Origin: Thalassospira sp. MCCC 1A01428
GTDB taxonomy: Bacteria; Pseudomonadota; Alphaproteobacteria; Rhodospirillales; Thalassospiraceae
Direction of reading: 5' to 3'
DNA length: 64,000 nt
Assembly (NCBI RefSeq): GCF_002115825.1
Contig: NZ_JFJZ01000011.1
Location: forward strand, 62,001-126,000
A model generated the notes under the pieces. The model worked only from the letters and a program-made list of their open reading frames with translations. It did not search any database and was not told the origin of the DNA. Shown in pieces: positions 45,000 through 54,087 of this stretch (position 1 is its first letter; every line of letters starts with the position of its first letter). The position numbers and the translations under genes were made by a program.

Positions 45000-45917
45000 T
45001 TAAAACAGCTTACTCAGGCGTTCACCCTTGCTGCTTATGATATCTTTGCCATCCTCTATCACACGAACGGTCGCGCTCCGCCCGGCAACCAGCCGCACAT
45101 CGGCGGGAACATCCTGCAATGTAACGCGCACGGGTACACGTTGTGCAAGGCGCACCCAGCTAAATGTAGGTTTAATATTGGCCAGGCTGCCGGTGGCACC
45201 TGTGCGTTCGCTATCCTGAATACCGGCTGAAATGCTGGCGACGTGGCCGTAAATGGGGTGTTCTTCCCCCATTAACTGCACCTCGACACGGTCGCCAATG
45301 GCAATGCGCGGCAATTTGGTTTCTTCAAAATACCCGGCAACATAATAGGAATTCGCATCAATCAGTGCGGCAATTGCATTGCCCGCCCCCACATAATTGC
45401 CGGGTCGCATTGAAAAGTTGGTCAATGTGCCGTCAACAGGGGCGCGGACTTTGGTACGCTTCAGGTTCAGTTTCACCAGGTCAAGGTCTGCCTTCGCCAG
45501 TTCGACAGCAGCATTGGCCGTTGCCAACGCCGTACGCACCTGTTCCTTTTTCTGGCGTGAAACGGCATCACTGCTAAGGTTGCGATAACGTGCAACTTCG
45601 CGTGCGGCCTGGTCCTTGCTCGCAACAGCGCTATCTAACCGGGCCTGCGCCTGGCTTACAGCCACTTCAAACCGGGCAGTATCGATTTCAAACAATAAAT
45701 CACCCGCCTTGACCTGCTGGTTATCGGTCACATCCACCTTGCTGACCAAACCCGATACATCAGGGGCAATAGCCACCACATCGGCACTGATACGCCCGTC
45801 ACGCGTCCAGGGATCGTTCATATAATAATCCCATAACTGAATACCTGCGACCACGGCAGCTGCGACCAGAACCCCGGACAGCACAAACCGCCCGATCCAT
45901 GAAAACCACTTTTTCAT
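45000..45917 (-). CDS. HlyD/AaeA-type membrane fusion protein
   Basis: 305-residue periplasmic adaptor: an N-terminal TM anchor (VLSGVLVAAAVVAGIQLWDY), a lipoyl/hairpin region (ISADVVAIAPDVSGLVSKVD, RVRAPVDGTLTNFSMRPGNY), and a beta-barrel end. It links the FUSC pump to the outer membrane for efflux of aromatic acids or drugs. Last gene of marR-aaeB-DUF1656-aaeA, ended by a strong terminator. Confidence 0.88.
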   Translation of the reverse strand: MKKWFSWIGRFVLSGVLVAAAVVAGIQLWDYYMNDPWTRDGRISADVVAIAPDVSGLVSKVDVTDNQQVKAGDLLFEIDTARFEVAVSQAQARLDSAVASKDQAAREVARYRNLSSDAVSRQKKEQVRTALATANAAVELAKADLDLVKLNLKRTKVRAPVDGTLTNFSMRPGNYVGAGNAIAALIDANSYYVAGYFEETKLPRIAIGDRVEVQLMGEEHPIYGHVASISAGIQDSERTGATGSLANIKPTFSWVRLAQRVPVRVTLQDVPADVRLVAGRSATVRVIEDGKDIISSKGERLSKLF

Positions 45918-45924
45918 AATTCAC

Positions 45925-46128
45925 CTATCGAACAAAAATCGCCGTGATCCCGGCCAGCAGTAATACAAACAGCGCCAGATCGATCAGGGCCGGATGGAAT
46001 GTGGTGCGGTAAAAACCAACCCGCACCAGAACCTTGCGCAGAACAATCAGGCTGCACCACGCCGCAATCGCAAACACCAGAAAACCCGGTAAATACACAC
46101 CATATAAATCCACCATCGCACCGATCAT
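45925..46128 (-). CDS. DUF1656 small membrane protein (AaeX-like)
   Basis: 67 residues with two TM helices (DLYGVYLPGFLVFAIAAWC and LIDLALFVLLLAGITAIFVR). DUF1656 proteins are found between FUSC-type pumps and their fusion proteins; the role is unknown. Its ATG overlaps the pump gene's TGA (ATGA), giving translational coupling. Confidence 0.9.
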   Translation of the reverse strand: MIGAMVDLYGVYLPGFLVFAIAAWCSLIVLRKVLVRVGFYRTTFHPALIDLALFVLLLAGITAIFVR

Positions 46129-48344
46129 GCCCGTCCCTCCAGACTTGCAGGTACAATGTCATTCGCACATGACAACGGCAGGGTAATGCGCTGAAAACCA
46201 TGTCCGAAATCGGGCTCGCCATTGCGGGCAAGCACCCGGCGCATCGCCACCAGCGACACCACCAGCCTGCGTTTAAAGTTATGGTCCATGTCCATCTGTG
46301 CCGGTTTTGCCGCATTCCGCATGTCCCGTGATGCCACCAGCCCAACGAGGCCGTCGGCAAGGCACGACACGTCCTGTCCTTGCGGTTGATCTGCGGTTGC
46401 CTGCATCAGGATTTCGTCAAGCAAGGTTAAAAGCTCGGCGTCGGGCTTACGGTCAAAATCATGGGTTCTAAGGTCAAAATGATTGGCCATCCCGCCCAGG
46501 AAACGATCAAGCAGATCGGCGATATCGCCGTTCACCCCTTTGCGAACCCGACGCAAATCAAACAGGTTGGCCGCAATGGAGACTTCCGGCATTGCGCGCA
46601 TCAACTGGCCCCGATGGTTTGGGGCCAGGGCCAGTTTCGGCAAGATCAAACCCTGACGATCCAGCAAGCGACGCAGCACTGTCATACGCGGGGCAACACG
46701 GTCAAACCGCGCCAGATTGGCAAGGTCGCGCCAATTGGCCTGCAACAGGCGGCGAATGGAATGATCCGGCGTCATGGAGCGCATCATCGCCGTTACAATT
46801 GCCGCCACAGCAAAGCCGGAAACCATGGCCACCGCCCCGTCAATCGAACTGGCAAAGTTACCGCTATAACGGGTGGAAATGTTAAGCAACATCACCGTAT
46901 TAACCGCCATTGGCAGCGCAAAGATAAACGTTTTGGGTGACGGGATCAGCAAGCCGATGAGCAGCAAATAGGGGGCAAAAACGGCAACCAGCAACGGAAA
47001 ACCATCAATGGCAGGCAGCACGGCATAGCCATAAAACAGCGTTACCACCACCGAAAACAGGGTATAGGTGATAAAGCCTTTTTGGGCGGGTACCGGGTCA
47101 TCGAGAAATGACAATATACTGGTGCCGACAGCGGCCATCATCGCGGCCGAAGAACCATTGGGCCAACCGGTTTCAACCCAGATCAAACAGACCGCCAATG
47201 TCGCAAGGGTCGCGGTCAAGCCCGAGCGTAACGCCAAACCATAATCCACATGCAACGAAGCTTTGTCGCCCGGGTCTCGCCAGCGGTCCACCACCGTTTG
47301 GGGAACCCGCCCTTCGCGGATGCCAGCCCATAACAACTGGCAATCGTCGTAAAAACCAATCAGTCGATGCAAACGCACACACAGATTGATCACCAGAAGA
47401 TCATGCCAGTTACGATTAACCTCGTAATGGCGGGCCAATTCGGAAATATCGTTGTGCAACCGGTTAATCCGGGTCCGGTCAAACGGATCGGCATTTCCAT
47501 CCTGTATCCAGGTATCGATGCTGCGCAACAGAACGGCAACATTTTGGGGGATGCCAGGACCTGTTGCCGCCAGTGCATTGATCCGGTCATGCAGGCTGTA
47601 AAGGGATGGCAATAAAGCCGCCATGGCATTTTGCAATGCCTGCAACGGACGCGTCATCCCGTTCAGGGACGAACGTTCATAACCAACATGAACGGCAAGA
47701 CCATGTATTTCGCCAATATCGGCAATCAGTTTAATACGGTCCTCATGCAATTTTTCATCATCATGGTCACCGGCAAAACTTAAACCCGCAAGATCGCGCA
47801 CATCTTGCAAGGCACGATCAATTCTTGCGGCCAACACAGGCCCCAGATGACGTGGAAACACCACATGACTAACAAGTGTGGCACAAATAATGCCCAGACT
47901 GATTTCCTGGACCCGGGCAACAGCAACGTCAAAAACAGTGCCGGGGTCGGTAACACAGGGAAAACCGATAATGGCAGCGGTATAACCCGCCAGCATAAAC
48001 AGATAACTACGCGGGGTGCGGTCAAGGCGCGACAGATACAGACATAATCCAACCCAACCCGCCATCATCAACGACAGTAAAACCGGTGCATCCACCAAAT
48101 TGGGCACCAGCGCCACGGCGAAAACCGCGCCAATTATGGTGCCAACCACGCGATATACCGCCTTGGATGCCAAAACCCCGGTTAACGGATTGGCAATGAT
48201 ATAAACAGTTGCCATCGCCCATACCGGGCGGTCCAGATCAAATGCCAGCGCAATAAACAGGGCAAGCATACCGGCAACAAAGGTTTTGGCCGAAAACAAC
48301 CAGTCATCCAGTCCCGGCCGGGAGGCAAGAATATTTTTTAACAT
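46125..48344 (-). CDS. FUSC-family efflux pump (AaeB-like)
   Basis: 739-residue inner-membrane protein with two blocks of about five or six TM segments (residues ~20-170 and ~380-510) separated by cytoplasmic domains, as in AaeB/YccS. Motifs include WAMATVYIIANPLTGVLASK in block one. It exports aromatic carboxylic acids in E. coli; the substrate here is unknown. I use the ATG at 48344 behind GGGG. Preceded by marR (5-8 bases) and followed by the DUF1656 gene. Confidence 0.87.
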   Translation of the reverse strand: MLKNILASRPGLDDWLFSAKTFVAGMLALFIALAFDLDRPVWAMATVYIIANPLTGVLASKAVYRVVGTIIGAVFAVALVPNLVDAPVLLSLMMAGWVGLCLYLSRLDRTPRSYLFMLAGYTAAIIGFPCVTDPGTVFDVAVARVQEISLGIICATLVSHVVFPRHLGPVLAARIDRALQDVRDLAGLSFAGDHDDEKLHEDRIKLIADIGEIHGLAVHVGYERSSLNGMTRPLQALQNAMAALLPSLYSLHDRINALAATGPGIPQNVAVLLRSIDTWIQDGNADPFDRTRINRLHNDISELARHYEVNRNWHDLLVINLCVRLHRLIGFYDDCQLLWAGIREGRVPQTVVDRWRDPGDKASLHVDYGLALRSGLTATLATLAVCLIWVETGWPNGSSAAMMAAVGTSILSFLDDPVPAQKGFITYTLFSVVVTLFYGYAVLPAIDGFPLLVAVFAPYLLLIGLLIPSPKTFIFALPMAVNTVMLLNISTRYSGNFASSIDGAVAMVSGFAVAAIVTAMMRSMTPDHSIRRLLQANWRDLANLARFDRVAPRMTVLRRLLDRQGLILPKLALAPNHRGQLMRAMPEVSIAANLFDLRRVRKGVNGDIADLLDRFLGGMANHFDLRTHDFDRKPDAELLTLLDEILMQATADQPQGQDVSCLADGLVGLVASRDMRNAAKPAQMDMDHNFKRRLVVSLVAMRRVLARNGEPDFGHGFQRITLPLSCANDIVPASLEGRA

Positions 48345-48352
48345 CACATCCC

Positions 48353-48829
48353 CTAACCGTTATTGTCTTGCGGGTCCTTGCCTTCGCGACAGGTCAATCT
48401 GGCCAGCAGCTGCTTTAGAACCTTCAGGGTGGTTTCAAGGTCGCCATCATCAATTTCAGCCGTAACGTTATCGCGGACACGGGCCAGAATTTGCTCGATC
48501 TCGGTTGCCTTGATCGCCCCTTGCGAGGTGAGGGATACCATTTTCGCCCGCCGGTCTGACGGGTCGGCAACACGGCGCACCATGTCGTCGGCCTCCAGCG
48601 CATCAATCACACGCACCAGCGATGGGCCTTCAACACCAATTTCCTCGGCAATGGCGCCTTGTCGTACGGTGCCACCGCGCCGATGCAACACAATCAACGG
48701 TAATGCCGTGGTTTGCGACAAGCCGTGCGCTTGCAGGGCATGGTCGATCTCGCGACGCCATTTTCGCGCTGTGTTAATCAGGGCGCTGCCAATGGTCAAA
48801 TGCTGGGAAAAGGGATCAAAATCTGTCAT
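48353..48829 (-). CDS. MarR-family transcriptional regulator
   Basis: 158 residues. Winged-helix MarR motifs: LSQTTALPLIVLHRRGGTVR, EIGVEGPSLVRVIDALEADD (recognition helix), VRRVADPSDRRAKMVSLTSQ (wing). It heads the efflux operon and likely represses it in the absence of an aromatic ligand, as MarR proteins commonly do. No operator can be assigned with confidence. Confidence 0.9.
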   Translation of the reverse strand: MTDFDPFSQHLTIGSALINTARKWRREIDHALQAHGLSQTTALPLIVLHRRGGTVRQGAIAEEIGVEGPSLVRVIDALEADDMVRRVADPSDRRAKMVSLTSQGAIKATEIEQILARVRDNVTAEIDDGDLETTLKVLKQLLARLTCREGKDPQDNNG

Positions 48830-49269
48830 GCAAAAAAGGTAGCATTGAATTAGTTTGAATCCTATCTATTTTAATTCCAATCAGGCATGCCATCAACGCA
48901 TGGCATAACGAACCCTGGATTTGCAGATAAGCTCTATTACCGCCGCGACCATTGCGGGCACCAATGCGCACCAACAAGCGTTTGTGGAAAGCGCCCCCCC
49001 CCCCTCAAATGAACCTGATTGATGCACTGGCTGCCTGCCGTACTGCTTACAGTGCAAAGACAGAATTATACAAAAGCCGAGATTTCCGAGTGGTAGCTCA
49101 CCTATCGGCGTGTGTGGGGGGGGAAGAACAGACAGATTAACCGGTTTGAAAAACAGGATTTCGTAAAATTCCACACGGCTTTGCCACGCCGGACGCATGC
49201 GTTTACCAAACACCCGTTATTGCACCGCACCCGGCCCTTACACGGAAGGCAATCGTCGGTAAAACTGCT
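48830..49269. other. Gene-poor spacer with complementary C11 and G8 homopolymer tracts
   Basis: 440 bases without a gene I can support. It contains an 11-base C run (48994-49004) and an 8-base G run (49116-49123) that are complementary and 111 bases apart, so a transcript could pair them. The open frame crossing the spacer (48893-49213, minus) has no recognisable domain and no ribosome-binding site, so it is not called. Confidence 0.5.
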
Positions 49270-50433
49270 TTATTGCAGGGGATTACCAAAAATGGCAGGC
49301 AGTATTTGCTGAGTAAAAGGAGATACATCATTTAGCGGCCGACCATTGGTTAGAAAAACAATGGCTGTTTTTTGCTTGGGAAACCACGATATTTCAGCAC
49401 TATAGCCAAAATAGGTGCCATCATGCCCCCAAACCGGCCCCCAGTCGCTTTCCCCAACCATAACGCCATAGCCATACGCCCCGTTACCGGCAAACATGGT
49501 ATCAGTTGTCATGCGCTCAATTGCCTGGGGGCCCAACAAGGTACCATCAACAAAAAGCCCCCGGATAAAAGCCAGCATATCGCGCGCGGTTGAAACAACC
49601 CCGCCATCAGCCAGATGGTCGCCCACATCATAACCGGTGACGTCTTCAAGATTCCCGTCACCATCGCCATCGTCATATCCGCGCGCAAGATCAGCATCAC
49701 GCGGGAAACTGCCAAAACTGGTCGCGTCCATTTCCAGCGGAGTAAAAATGCGTTTTTCAAAAACCTCCTCGATTGAGGCCTGTTCGATCTGCTCGATGAT
49801 ATAGCCCAGCAAGATATAATTGCTGTTGGAATTGGCATATTCGCTTCCAGGCGAAAAAACGGGATCGCGATCGGCGATCAACGGCAAAAGCTCGGCATTG
49901 CGCCATCCATGCCGGGGTTCACGCCCCACCAGTTCAAAAAAGAAATCACCGTCCAGATAATCGGGGATGCCGGAACTGTTATGTAAAAGGTCAATCAGGG
50001 TAGCCTGTTTGACGTTGGCGATGGACTGGGCATATTCGGGTGGCAGCCAACGCGCCGGATGATCCGACAGCTTTAACCGTTGTTCGGATGCCAGTTGCAG
50101 GATCACGACCGACGTCATCATCTTGGTTAAAGATCCGATATAGAACCGCTCCGCCCCACGCATTTTCCGGCTTGGGGCGACATGGGACAAGCCTGCCGCG
50201 GCAAAACGACTGCTGCCATCCTGATAGGCAATACCGACAACGGCGCCGGGCAATCCGGCCTGGGTGATATAGGCCTGCAAAAAGACCTGCAGCGGATCGG
50301 CCTGTTTTTGTGTTTGCGAAAAGGCCGGTTTACCACAACCAGCAAATGCAAAAAAAACAATTGCGAACAAAACAGGGCCCAAAGCCGCCATTTGGCCTGC
50401 CCGTGCCCCTATATGCCACCACCGATCACGCAC
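49270..50433 (-). CDS. Serine hydrolase, class C beta-lactamase / DD-peptidase fold
   Basis: 387 residues. N-terminal hydrophobic signal with a possible lipobox (FAFAGC). Catalytic motifs: SLTK (Ser-x-x-Lys) in FYIGSLTKMMTSVVILQLA, Tyr-x-Asn in GSEYANSNSNYILLGYIIEQ, and HDGTYFG as the third box. Such proteins are D-Ala carboxypeptidases, esterases or unassigned penicillin-recognising enzymes; nothing here points to antibiotic resistance. It has a D-rich calcium-like loop (DDGDGDGNLEDVTGYD). Start is GTG. Confidence 0.85.
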   Translation of the reverse strand: MRDRWWHIGARAGQMAALGPVLFAIVFFAFAGCGKPAFSQTQKQADPLQVFLQAYITQAGLPGAVVGIAYQDGSSRFAAAGLSHVAPSRKMRGAERFYIGSLTKMMTSVVILQLASEQRLKLSDHPARWLPPEYAQSIANVKQATLIDLLHNSSGIPDYLDGDFFFELVGREPRHGWRNAELLPLIADRDPVFSPGSEYANSNSNYILLGYIIEQIEQASIEEVFEKRIFTPLEMDATSFGSFPRDADLARGYDDGDGDGNLEDVTGYDVGDHLADGGVVSTARDMLAFIRGLFVDGTLLGPQAIERMTTDTMFAGNGAYGYGVMVGESDWGPVWGHDGTYFGYSAEISWFPKQKTAIVFLTNGRPLNDVSPFTQQILPAIFGNPLQ

Positions 50434-50541
50434 CGCTTCTGTCCCCCGACTGAAATCACAGCCTTTTCACTATGGACAGCATTTGCCTGCAATCAAATTA
50501 AAAATTCAACGACTATTGGTACACTGCAGCACGTTTCACGC

Positions 50542-50901
50542 CTACTGTGCCAACCGGATCGTATCAATATCGGCAATCCGGCGCTCCAGCGCGGCAAGAA
50601 GGTCAGGGGTTCGCACAACAACCGGGTCCTCGCCGGTATCATCAATGGCGGGTTCAATAACCGAGGTTTCGGGACCAATGGTAACGCTATAGGCATTCAT
50701 CACAATGTCATCTTCTGCACCGCTCTGCCCGGCGCGGACAGGCTGATTTATGATGCGATCGCGAACATATTCGGCCTTTTCACGAGACTGTTGAATATCA
50801 AGCACCAGAAATGCCGTGATACGCGCATGACCAACATTACTTGCATCCCGTCCCGGCCAGTCCGGTACAGCAGAATAAGGCCCACCTAATACTTCACCCA
50901 T
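50542..50901 (-). CDS. Small cytoplasmic protein next to EndoU; candidate immunity protein
   Basis: 119 residues, no signal peptide. It starts MGEVLGGPYSAVPDWPG at the ATG 50901, preceded by a near-perfect AGGAGG. It is predicted alpha/beta, acidic and unrecognised (FLVLDIQQSREKAEYVRDRI, TPDLLAALERRIADIDTIR). It lies 117 bases downstream of the gene for an exported EndoU-type nuclease on the same strand. Toxin then immunity is the usual order, and a cytoplasmic location fits protection against an RNase. Immunity is inferred from context only. Confidence 0.5.
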   Translation of the reverse strand: MGEVLGGPYSAVPDWPGRDASNVGHARITAFLVLDIQQSREKAEYVRDRIINQPVRAGQSGAEDDIVMNAYSVTIGPETSVIEPAIDDTGEDPVVVRTPDLLAALERRIADIDTIRLAQ

Positions 50902-51018
50902 CAAAACCTCCTGTTGAGGCAAACGACACGCCAGCATTTTAATCCTAAACAAATGAAAAAGACAGCTCCGGCAAGGCGGCGTTTTCCTGGCCACCAGACG
51001 GAGCTGCCTTGCGGCAGG

Positions 51019-51624
51019 TTACGGTGCGACGTTAATCGGAAAGGCTGTATTAATTGCGGTGCCCGATATCGCCATTGCGACTGAGAAACGCAATGACGCA
51101 TCTTTACCAACACAATATTTTCCAGCATCAGCCACCGGTAATGGTTCAGGCCGGTTATAACCGCATTTGGTCCATCCCGGCGCCCCTGCCGGGCAGGCTG
51201 CCTCGAGATGATCGGCAGCATATGTGATTGTTTCCTCGATCTGGGTTTGACTGCAATCATCGGGGAACAGGGTTGAAAACTTCGACGGGTTGGAAGGATT
51301 GGCAGCCCCGGCCCGGGCGCTATTCCAAAAAACCGTGGCATCATAAATGCCATTGGCATTTTCCGAACCCGGCGTCACGTTCACGGCAGAAATGGTTGCC
51401 GGGTTAACAGCCCCCGGGCGTGAATGAAAACCGACAAACCGGTTTTTAGCATTCACCTCGCCGCAAAAAACATGTTCAAGATTGATAGAATAAGCCCCGC
51501 TGCTATGCCCCTGCCCCGGACATGCAACCTGCGCCTGTGCTTTATTTCCCGCACAGACCAACAAAACAGCCAACAACATGGCAGTGCCAGTTAAAACCCG
51601 GCCTGCCGTTAATAGGATATACAT
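51019..51624 (-). CDS. Secreted EndoU-family ribonuclease
   Basis: 201 residues. A signal peptide ends near AQAQ-VA, so the protein is exported. The mature domain is a bacterial EndoU: INLEHVFCGEVNAKNRFVGF followed by HSRPGAV (catalytic His51 and His67), a middle ANGIYDATVFW strand, and KFSTLFPDDCSQTQIEETIT with the expected catalytic Lys115. Several cysteines could form disulfides, as expected outside the cytoplasm. Bacterial EndoU domains are best known as toxin tips (e.g. of CDI proteins) that cleave RNA; here it is a stand-alone protein. The target and delivery route are unknown. Confidence 0.75.
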   Translation of the reverse strand: MYILLTAGRVLTGTAMLLAVLLVCAGNKAQAQVACPGQGHSSGAYSINLEHVFCGEVNAKNRFVGFHSRPGAVNPATISAVNVTPGSENANGIYDATVFWNSARAGAANPSNPSKFSTLFPDDCSQTQIEETITYAADHLEAACPAGAPGWTKCGYNRPEPLPVADAGKYCVGKDASLRFSVAMAISGTAINTAFPINVAP

Positions 51625-51694
51625 TTGACGCCCCCGTCATGTGTTAAGAATACGTGCCGGTCGACGACCAGCCACACCCAACGACGCCAGCGCC

Positions 51695-53071
51695 CTATAA
51701 CTGTGAAAATTCCAGTCCAATCCGCAGGGCCAATACACTGGCAGGTTCAAACCGCATGGGTTCACCGCCCAACTTGCCGCCATGCCATTGAGCCTTGGTA
51801 AGGACAAATGCCCCCAAGGGCAAATCGTGGCTGGTTTTGAAATTCACCAGCGCACGAACTTCCTTTGGTTTGCGAATGGCATCGTCGCGCCACATACAGT
51901 GATAGGCAAAAAGCGGCGTTCCACTACGGCGGTCCAAAAATACAAACGGCACTTCATAATGGCCCCAGCGCGCATAAAACAGGCTTTCCATACCCGTACT
52001 GGATGCCAGAAACTGGGTTTGAATGGCGGTTTCCACCAACCGGGTCACGGTATCTTCGCCTTCGGCGCGGCCACCAATAAGGCCACTTCGCAAACCGGGG
52101 TGAATCAGATGTACCTTAAAGGCAACAGCGCGCTGAAACGGTTTGGCATCCTGATCGATCCGTTCCAGCCGACGTACCAGCCATGCACTTTCCAGATATT
52201 CGAGATACCGGCGCAGGGTGTTTTTTGCCAGGTCAAGTTCGCGCGCCAGGGTTTCAATCGAAAATTCGGCCCCGGTATTATAAGCCAGCAAAACAAACAG
52301 GCGATGCAGGTCTGACGGGCTGGAAATGCCATGCAAACCGGGCAAATCGGAATGAAGGGAACGATGAATGGCCCCGGCTTCGCCATTGCGATCATGAAAA
52401 CCGCCTTCGTTGATGTAATCTTCAAACAGGCGGTTTAATTCAATCAGACCATCGGGCACATCTGTTGTAAAGCGCCCCGCATTTGGCGGTTCGGGCAAAA
52501 CATCGGCAGGTTTAATGCCTTGCTGCCCCAAATATTCGGCAAAGCTGAAGGGGGGCAAAAACAATGTGGTCAAATGGCTGCGATTTTCGGCATTAGGGGC
52601 CAGCGCACTGACGGCAACCACGCGCAACATCGGGTCGGCTTGTAACAACTTGGCAAGCTGGGCCTCCCAGTCGCGCTGATAGGATACTTCGTCGATAAAC
52701 AGCCATAACGGATGATCGGCCGAAATCCCGCGCGAAGCCCGCAACAGGCGCGGCAGCCGGGAAATATCAAGTTCCAGAAATAACGGATGTTCCAGCGAAA
52801 CATAACAGACATGGCGGCGCGGGGTATCGCCGTCGAGTAATTGCGACACGGCCTGACGCAGCATCACGGTTTTGCCCACACCACGCGGCCCGGTTAACAA
52901 AACGGCCTTATCACCGTCGCCACGTTCAATCGCATTCCAGAACCGCTTAAAAAATGCCCGTTCCGGCAGATTATGAACCACATCATCAGTGATGCCATCC
53001 CACCACGGATTATCCAGCATCAATCGACGCAGAAAATCCGGCTCACCAGGATGTTCAACAAAAGTCGCCAT
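51695..53071 (-). CDS. DUF4143-type AAA ATPase
   Basis: 458 residues. N-terminal P-loop: Walker A GPRGVGKT, Walker B LWLFIDEVSYQRDW. The usual sensor-type serine-rich loop is changed (VVAVSALAPNAENRS). C-terminal DUF4143 region (winged helix FSIETLARELDLAKNTLRRY, then a nuclease-like fold FLASSTGMESLFYARWGHYE). Family members are common orphan ATPases of unknown function. It stands alone between the EndoU gene and the psp cluster. Confidence 0.85.
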   Translation of the reverse strand: MATFVEHPGEPDFLRRLMLDNPWWDGITDDVVHNLPERAFFKRFWNAIERGDGDKAVLLTGPRGVGKTVMLRQAVSQLLDGDTPRRHVCYVSLEHPLFLELDISRLPRLLRASRGISADHPLWLFIDEVSYQRDWEAQLAKLLQADPMLRVVAVSALAPNAENRSHLTTLFLPPFSFAEYLGQQGIKPADVLPEPPNAGRFTTDVPDGLIELNRLFEDYINEGGFHDRNGEAGAIHRSLHSDLPGLHGISSPSDLHRLFVLLAYNTGAEFSIETLARELDLAKNTLRRYLEYLESAWLVRRLERIDQDAKPFQRAVAFKVHLIHPGLRSGLIGGRAEGEDTVTRLVETAIQTQFLASSTGMESLFYARWGHYEVPFVFLDRRSGTPLFAYHCMWRDDAIRKPKEVRALVNFKTSHDLPLGAFVLTKAQWHGGKLGGEPMRFEPASVLALRIGLEFSQL

Positions 53072-53226
53072 AAACCGCCCCCACAGCTTGCCAGTGACCG
53101 CTATCGCATCGGCAAAATAACGCCAGCAACAACACCCAAATTAGGATTAGTCATAAACCTTATTCTGATATTTTTTAACAAATACTTGTCAAACGCCGAT
53201 TCTTTTGCCCATTACCCACAAAAAAC

Positions 53227-53255
53227 GGATCGCCTGCCGGGGAGGCAAGCGATCC
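53227..53255 (-). terminator. Strong terminator with T6 tract, end of the psp transcript or of an sRNA
   Basis: GGATCGCCTGCC and GGCAAGCGATCC pair over 12 positions (one mismatch); reading the minus strand, GTTTTTTGTGGG follows directly. It lies about 180 bases after the pspC stop. Confidence 0.85.
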
Positions 53256-53349
53256 GACGGACCGATCTGCTATGCGGGAAGGCACAAGTCCTGGGGAAGA
53301 CGCGAGAAAGACTGACCCGACAACGGGAGCGCCAACTGCATCTCGGTCC
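53227..53349 (-). ncRNA. Candidate structured RNA in the pspC 3' region
   Basis: Between pspC (ends 53434) and a T6 terminator lies a segment closed by GGACCGA-TC-TGC (53259-53270) and GCA-TC-TCGGTCC (53338-53349): ten pairs with a 2x2 internal loop enclosing about 67 bases that contain a further CCCG-TTGT-CGGG hairpin. Long closing stem plus terminator is the layout of a trans-acting sRNA or 3'-UTR-derived RNA. It is not a 6S, SRP or tmRNA by eye. Either strand could be the transcript; the terminator supports minus. Confidence 0.35.
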
Positions 53350-53433
53350 TTTTGCACCGGCCAGGCGGGCGGGGGAGGCTTACCAGCCGATGCAAACCGG
53401 AGATTTGGTAATCAGAACAACAAAACGGACAAA

Positions 53434-54087
53434 TTATTTGTCAGGTTTTGTATCCGGGCCGGGAATATCGCCCTCATCAGGCTGGCCGGTTACATTCTTG
53501 CCGGGCTTGCCGGTGCCTTGGGCACCGTCGGCCTTGCGCATCCGTTCCAGCTCGGAAGATAAATTATAGTCACCCGAGGCAACATAACCTTCCATATGGC
53601 CAGTCCGGCGTTCAAGGTCGTCAAACTTGGCGCGCAATTCATCCATCCAGGGTTCTTCATAATCAACCCCGAAAGTCGGATGCTCTACCTTATCAGAAGC
53701 CGCATCGTCACCCGCTGTTGACCCGCTTCGTGCCGAAGTGGCCCCACCGGACGACCGGCGGGAATGACGACCCAGAAAACCGAACCATTCCGGATGATGA
53801 ACATAGGACCAGGCGGCAATAAACAGGAACACGCCGACGGGGAAGCTGAAAATCAGCGTTGCGATCCAGGCGACAAGCACACCTTTGCGCGGAATTCCGA
53901 ATTTTTCAGAGATGCCGGTAATCGTGCTTTTGATCGGCCCGGACCGGTGCGGGCCATTATGATGCCCACACCCGCCCTGGCTGTGGCTTTGGTCACGCCC
54001 CCGGCGAAAACGACACCCGCCGCCGGTATGATTATGATGCCTGTTATTAAAGTATCGTGCACCGGCAGCAGCTTGCTCGGCAGTCAT
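53434..54087 (-). CDS. pspC: PspC-family envelope stress protein with His/Cys-rich N-terminus
   Basis: 217 residues. A PspC-like region with the ISEKFGIPRKGVLVAWIATL segment and one or two TM helices, then a cytoplasmic or periplasmic coiled-coil tail (WMDELRAKFDDLERRTGHME). Residues 17-47 are unusual: a cluster of His, Cys and Arg (HHNH, GGGC, SHSQGGCGHH) that could bind metal. The ATG at 54087 overlaps the pspB stop (ATGA) and has GGAGG upstream. Downstream is the candidate 3' RNA and terminator. Confidence 0.85.
   Translation of the reverse strand: MTAEQAAAGARYFNNRHHNHTGGGCRFRRGRDQSHSQGGCGHHNGPHRSGPIKSTITGISEKFGIPRKGVLVAWIATLIFSFPVGVFLFIAAWSYVHHPEWFGFLGRHSRRSSGGATSARSGSTAGDDAASDKVEHPTFGVDYEEPWMDELRAKFDDLERRTGHMEGYVASGDYNLSSELERMRKADGAQGTGKPGKNVTGQPDEGDIPGPDTKPDK

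Noticed and set aside
48893-49213. 106-residue minus-strand open frame across the C11/G8 spacer
   Set aside because: No domain, no ribosome-binding site, and it depends on the homopolymer tracts staying in frame.
53227-53433. 6S RNA, SRP RNA or tmRNA
   Set aside because: The spacer folds well but lacks the conserved sequences of these RNAs as far as I can judge by eye.
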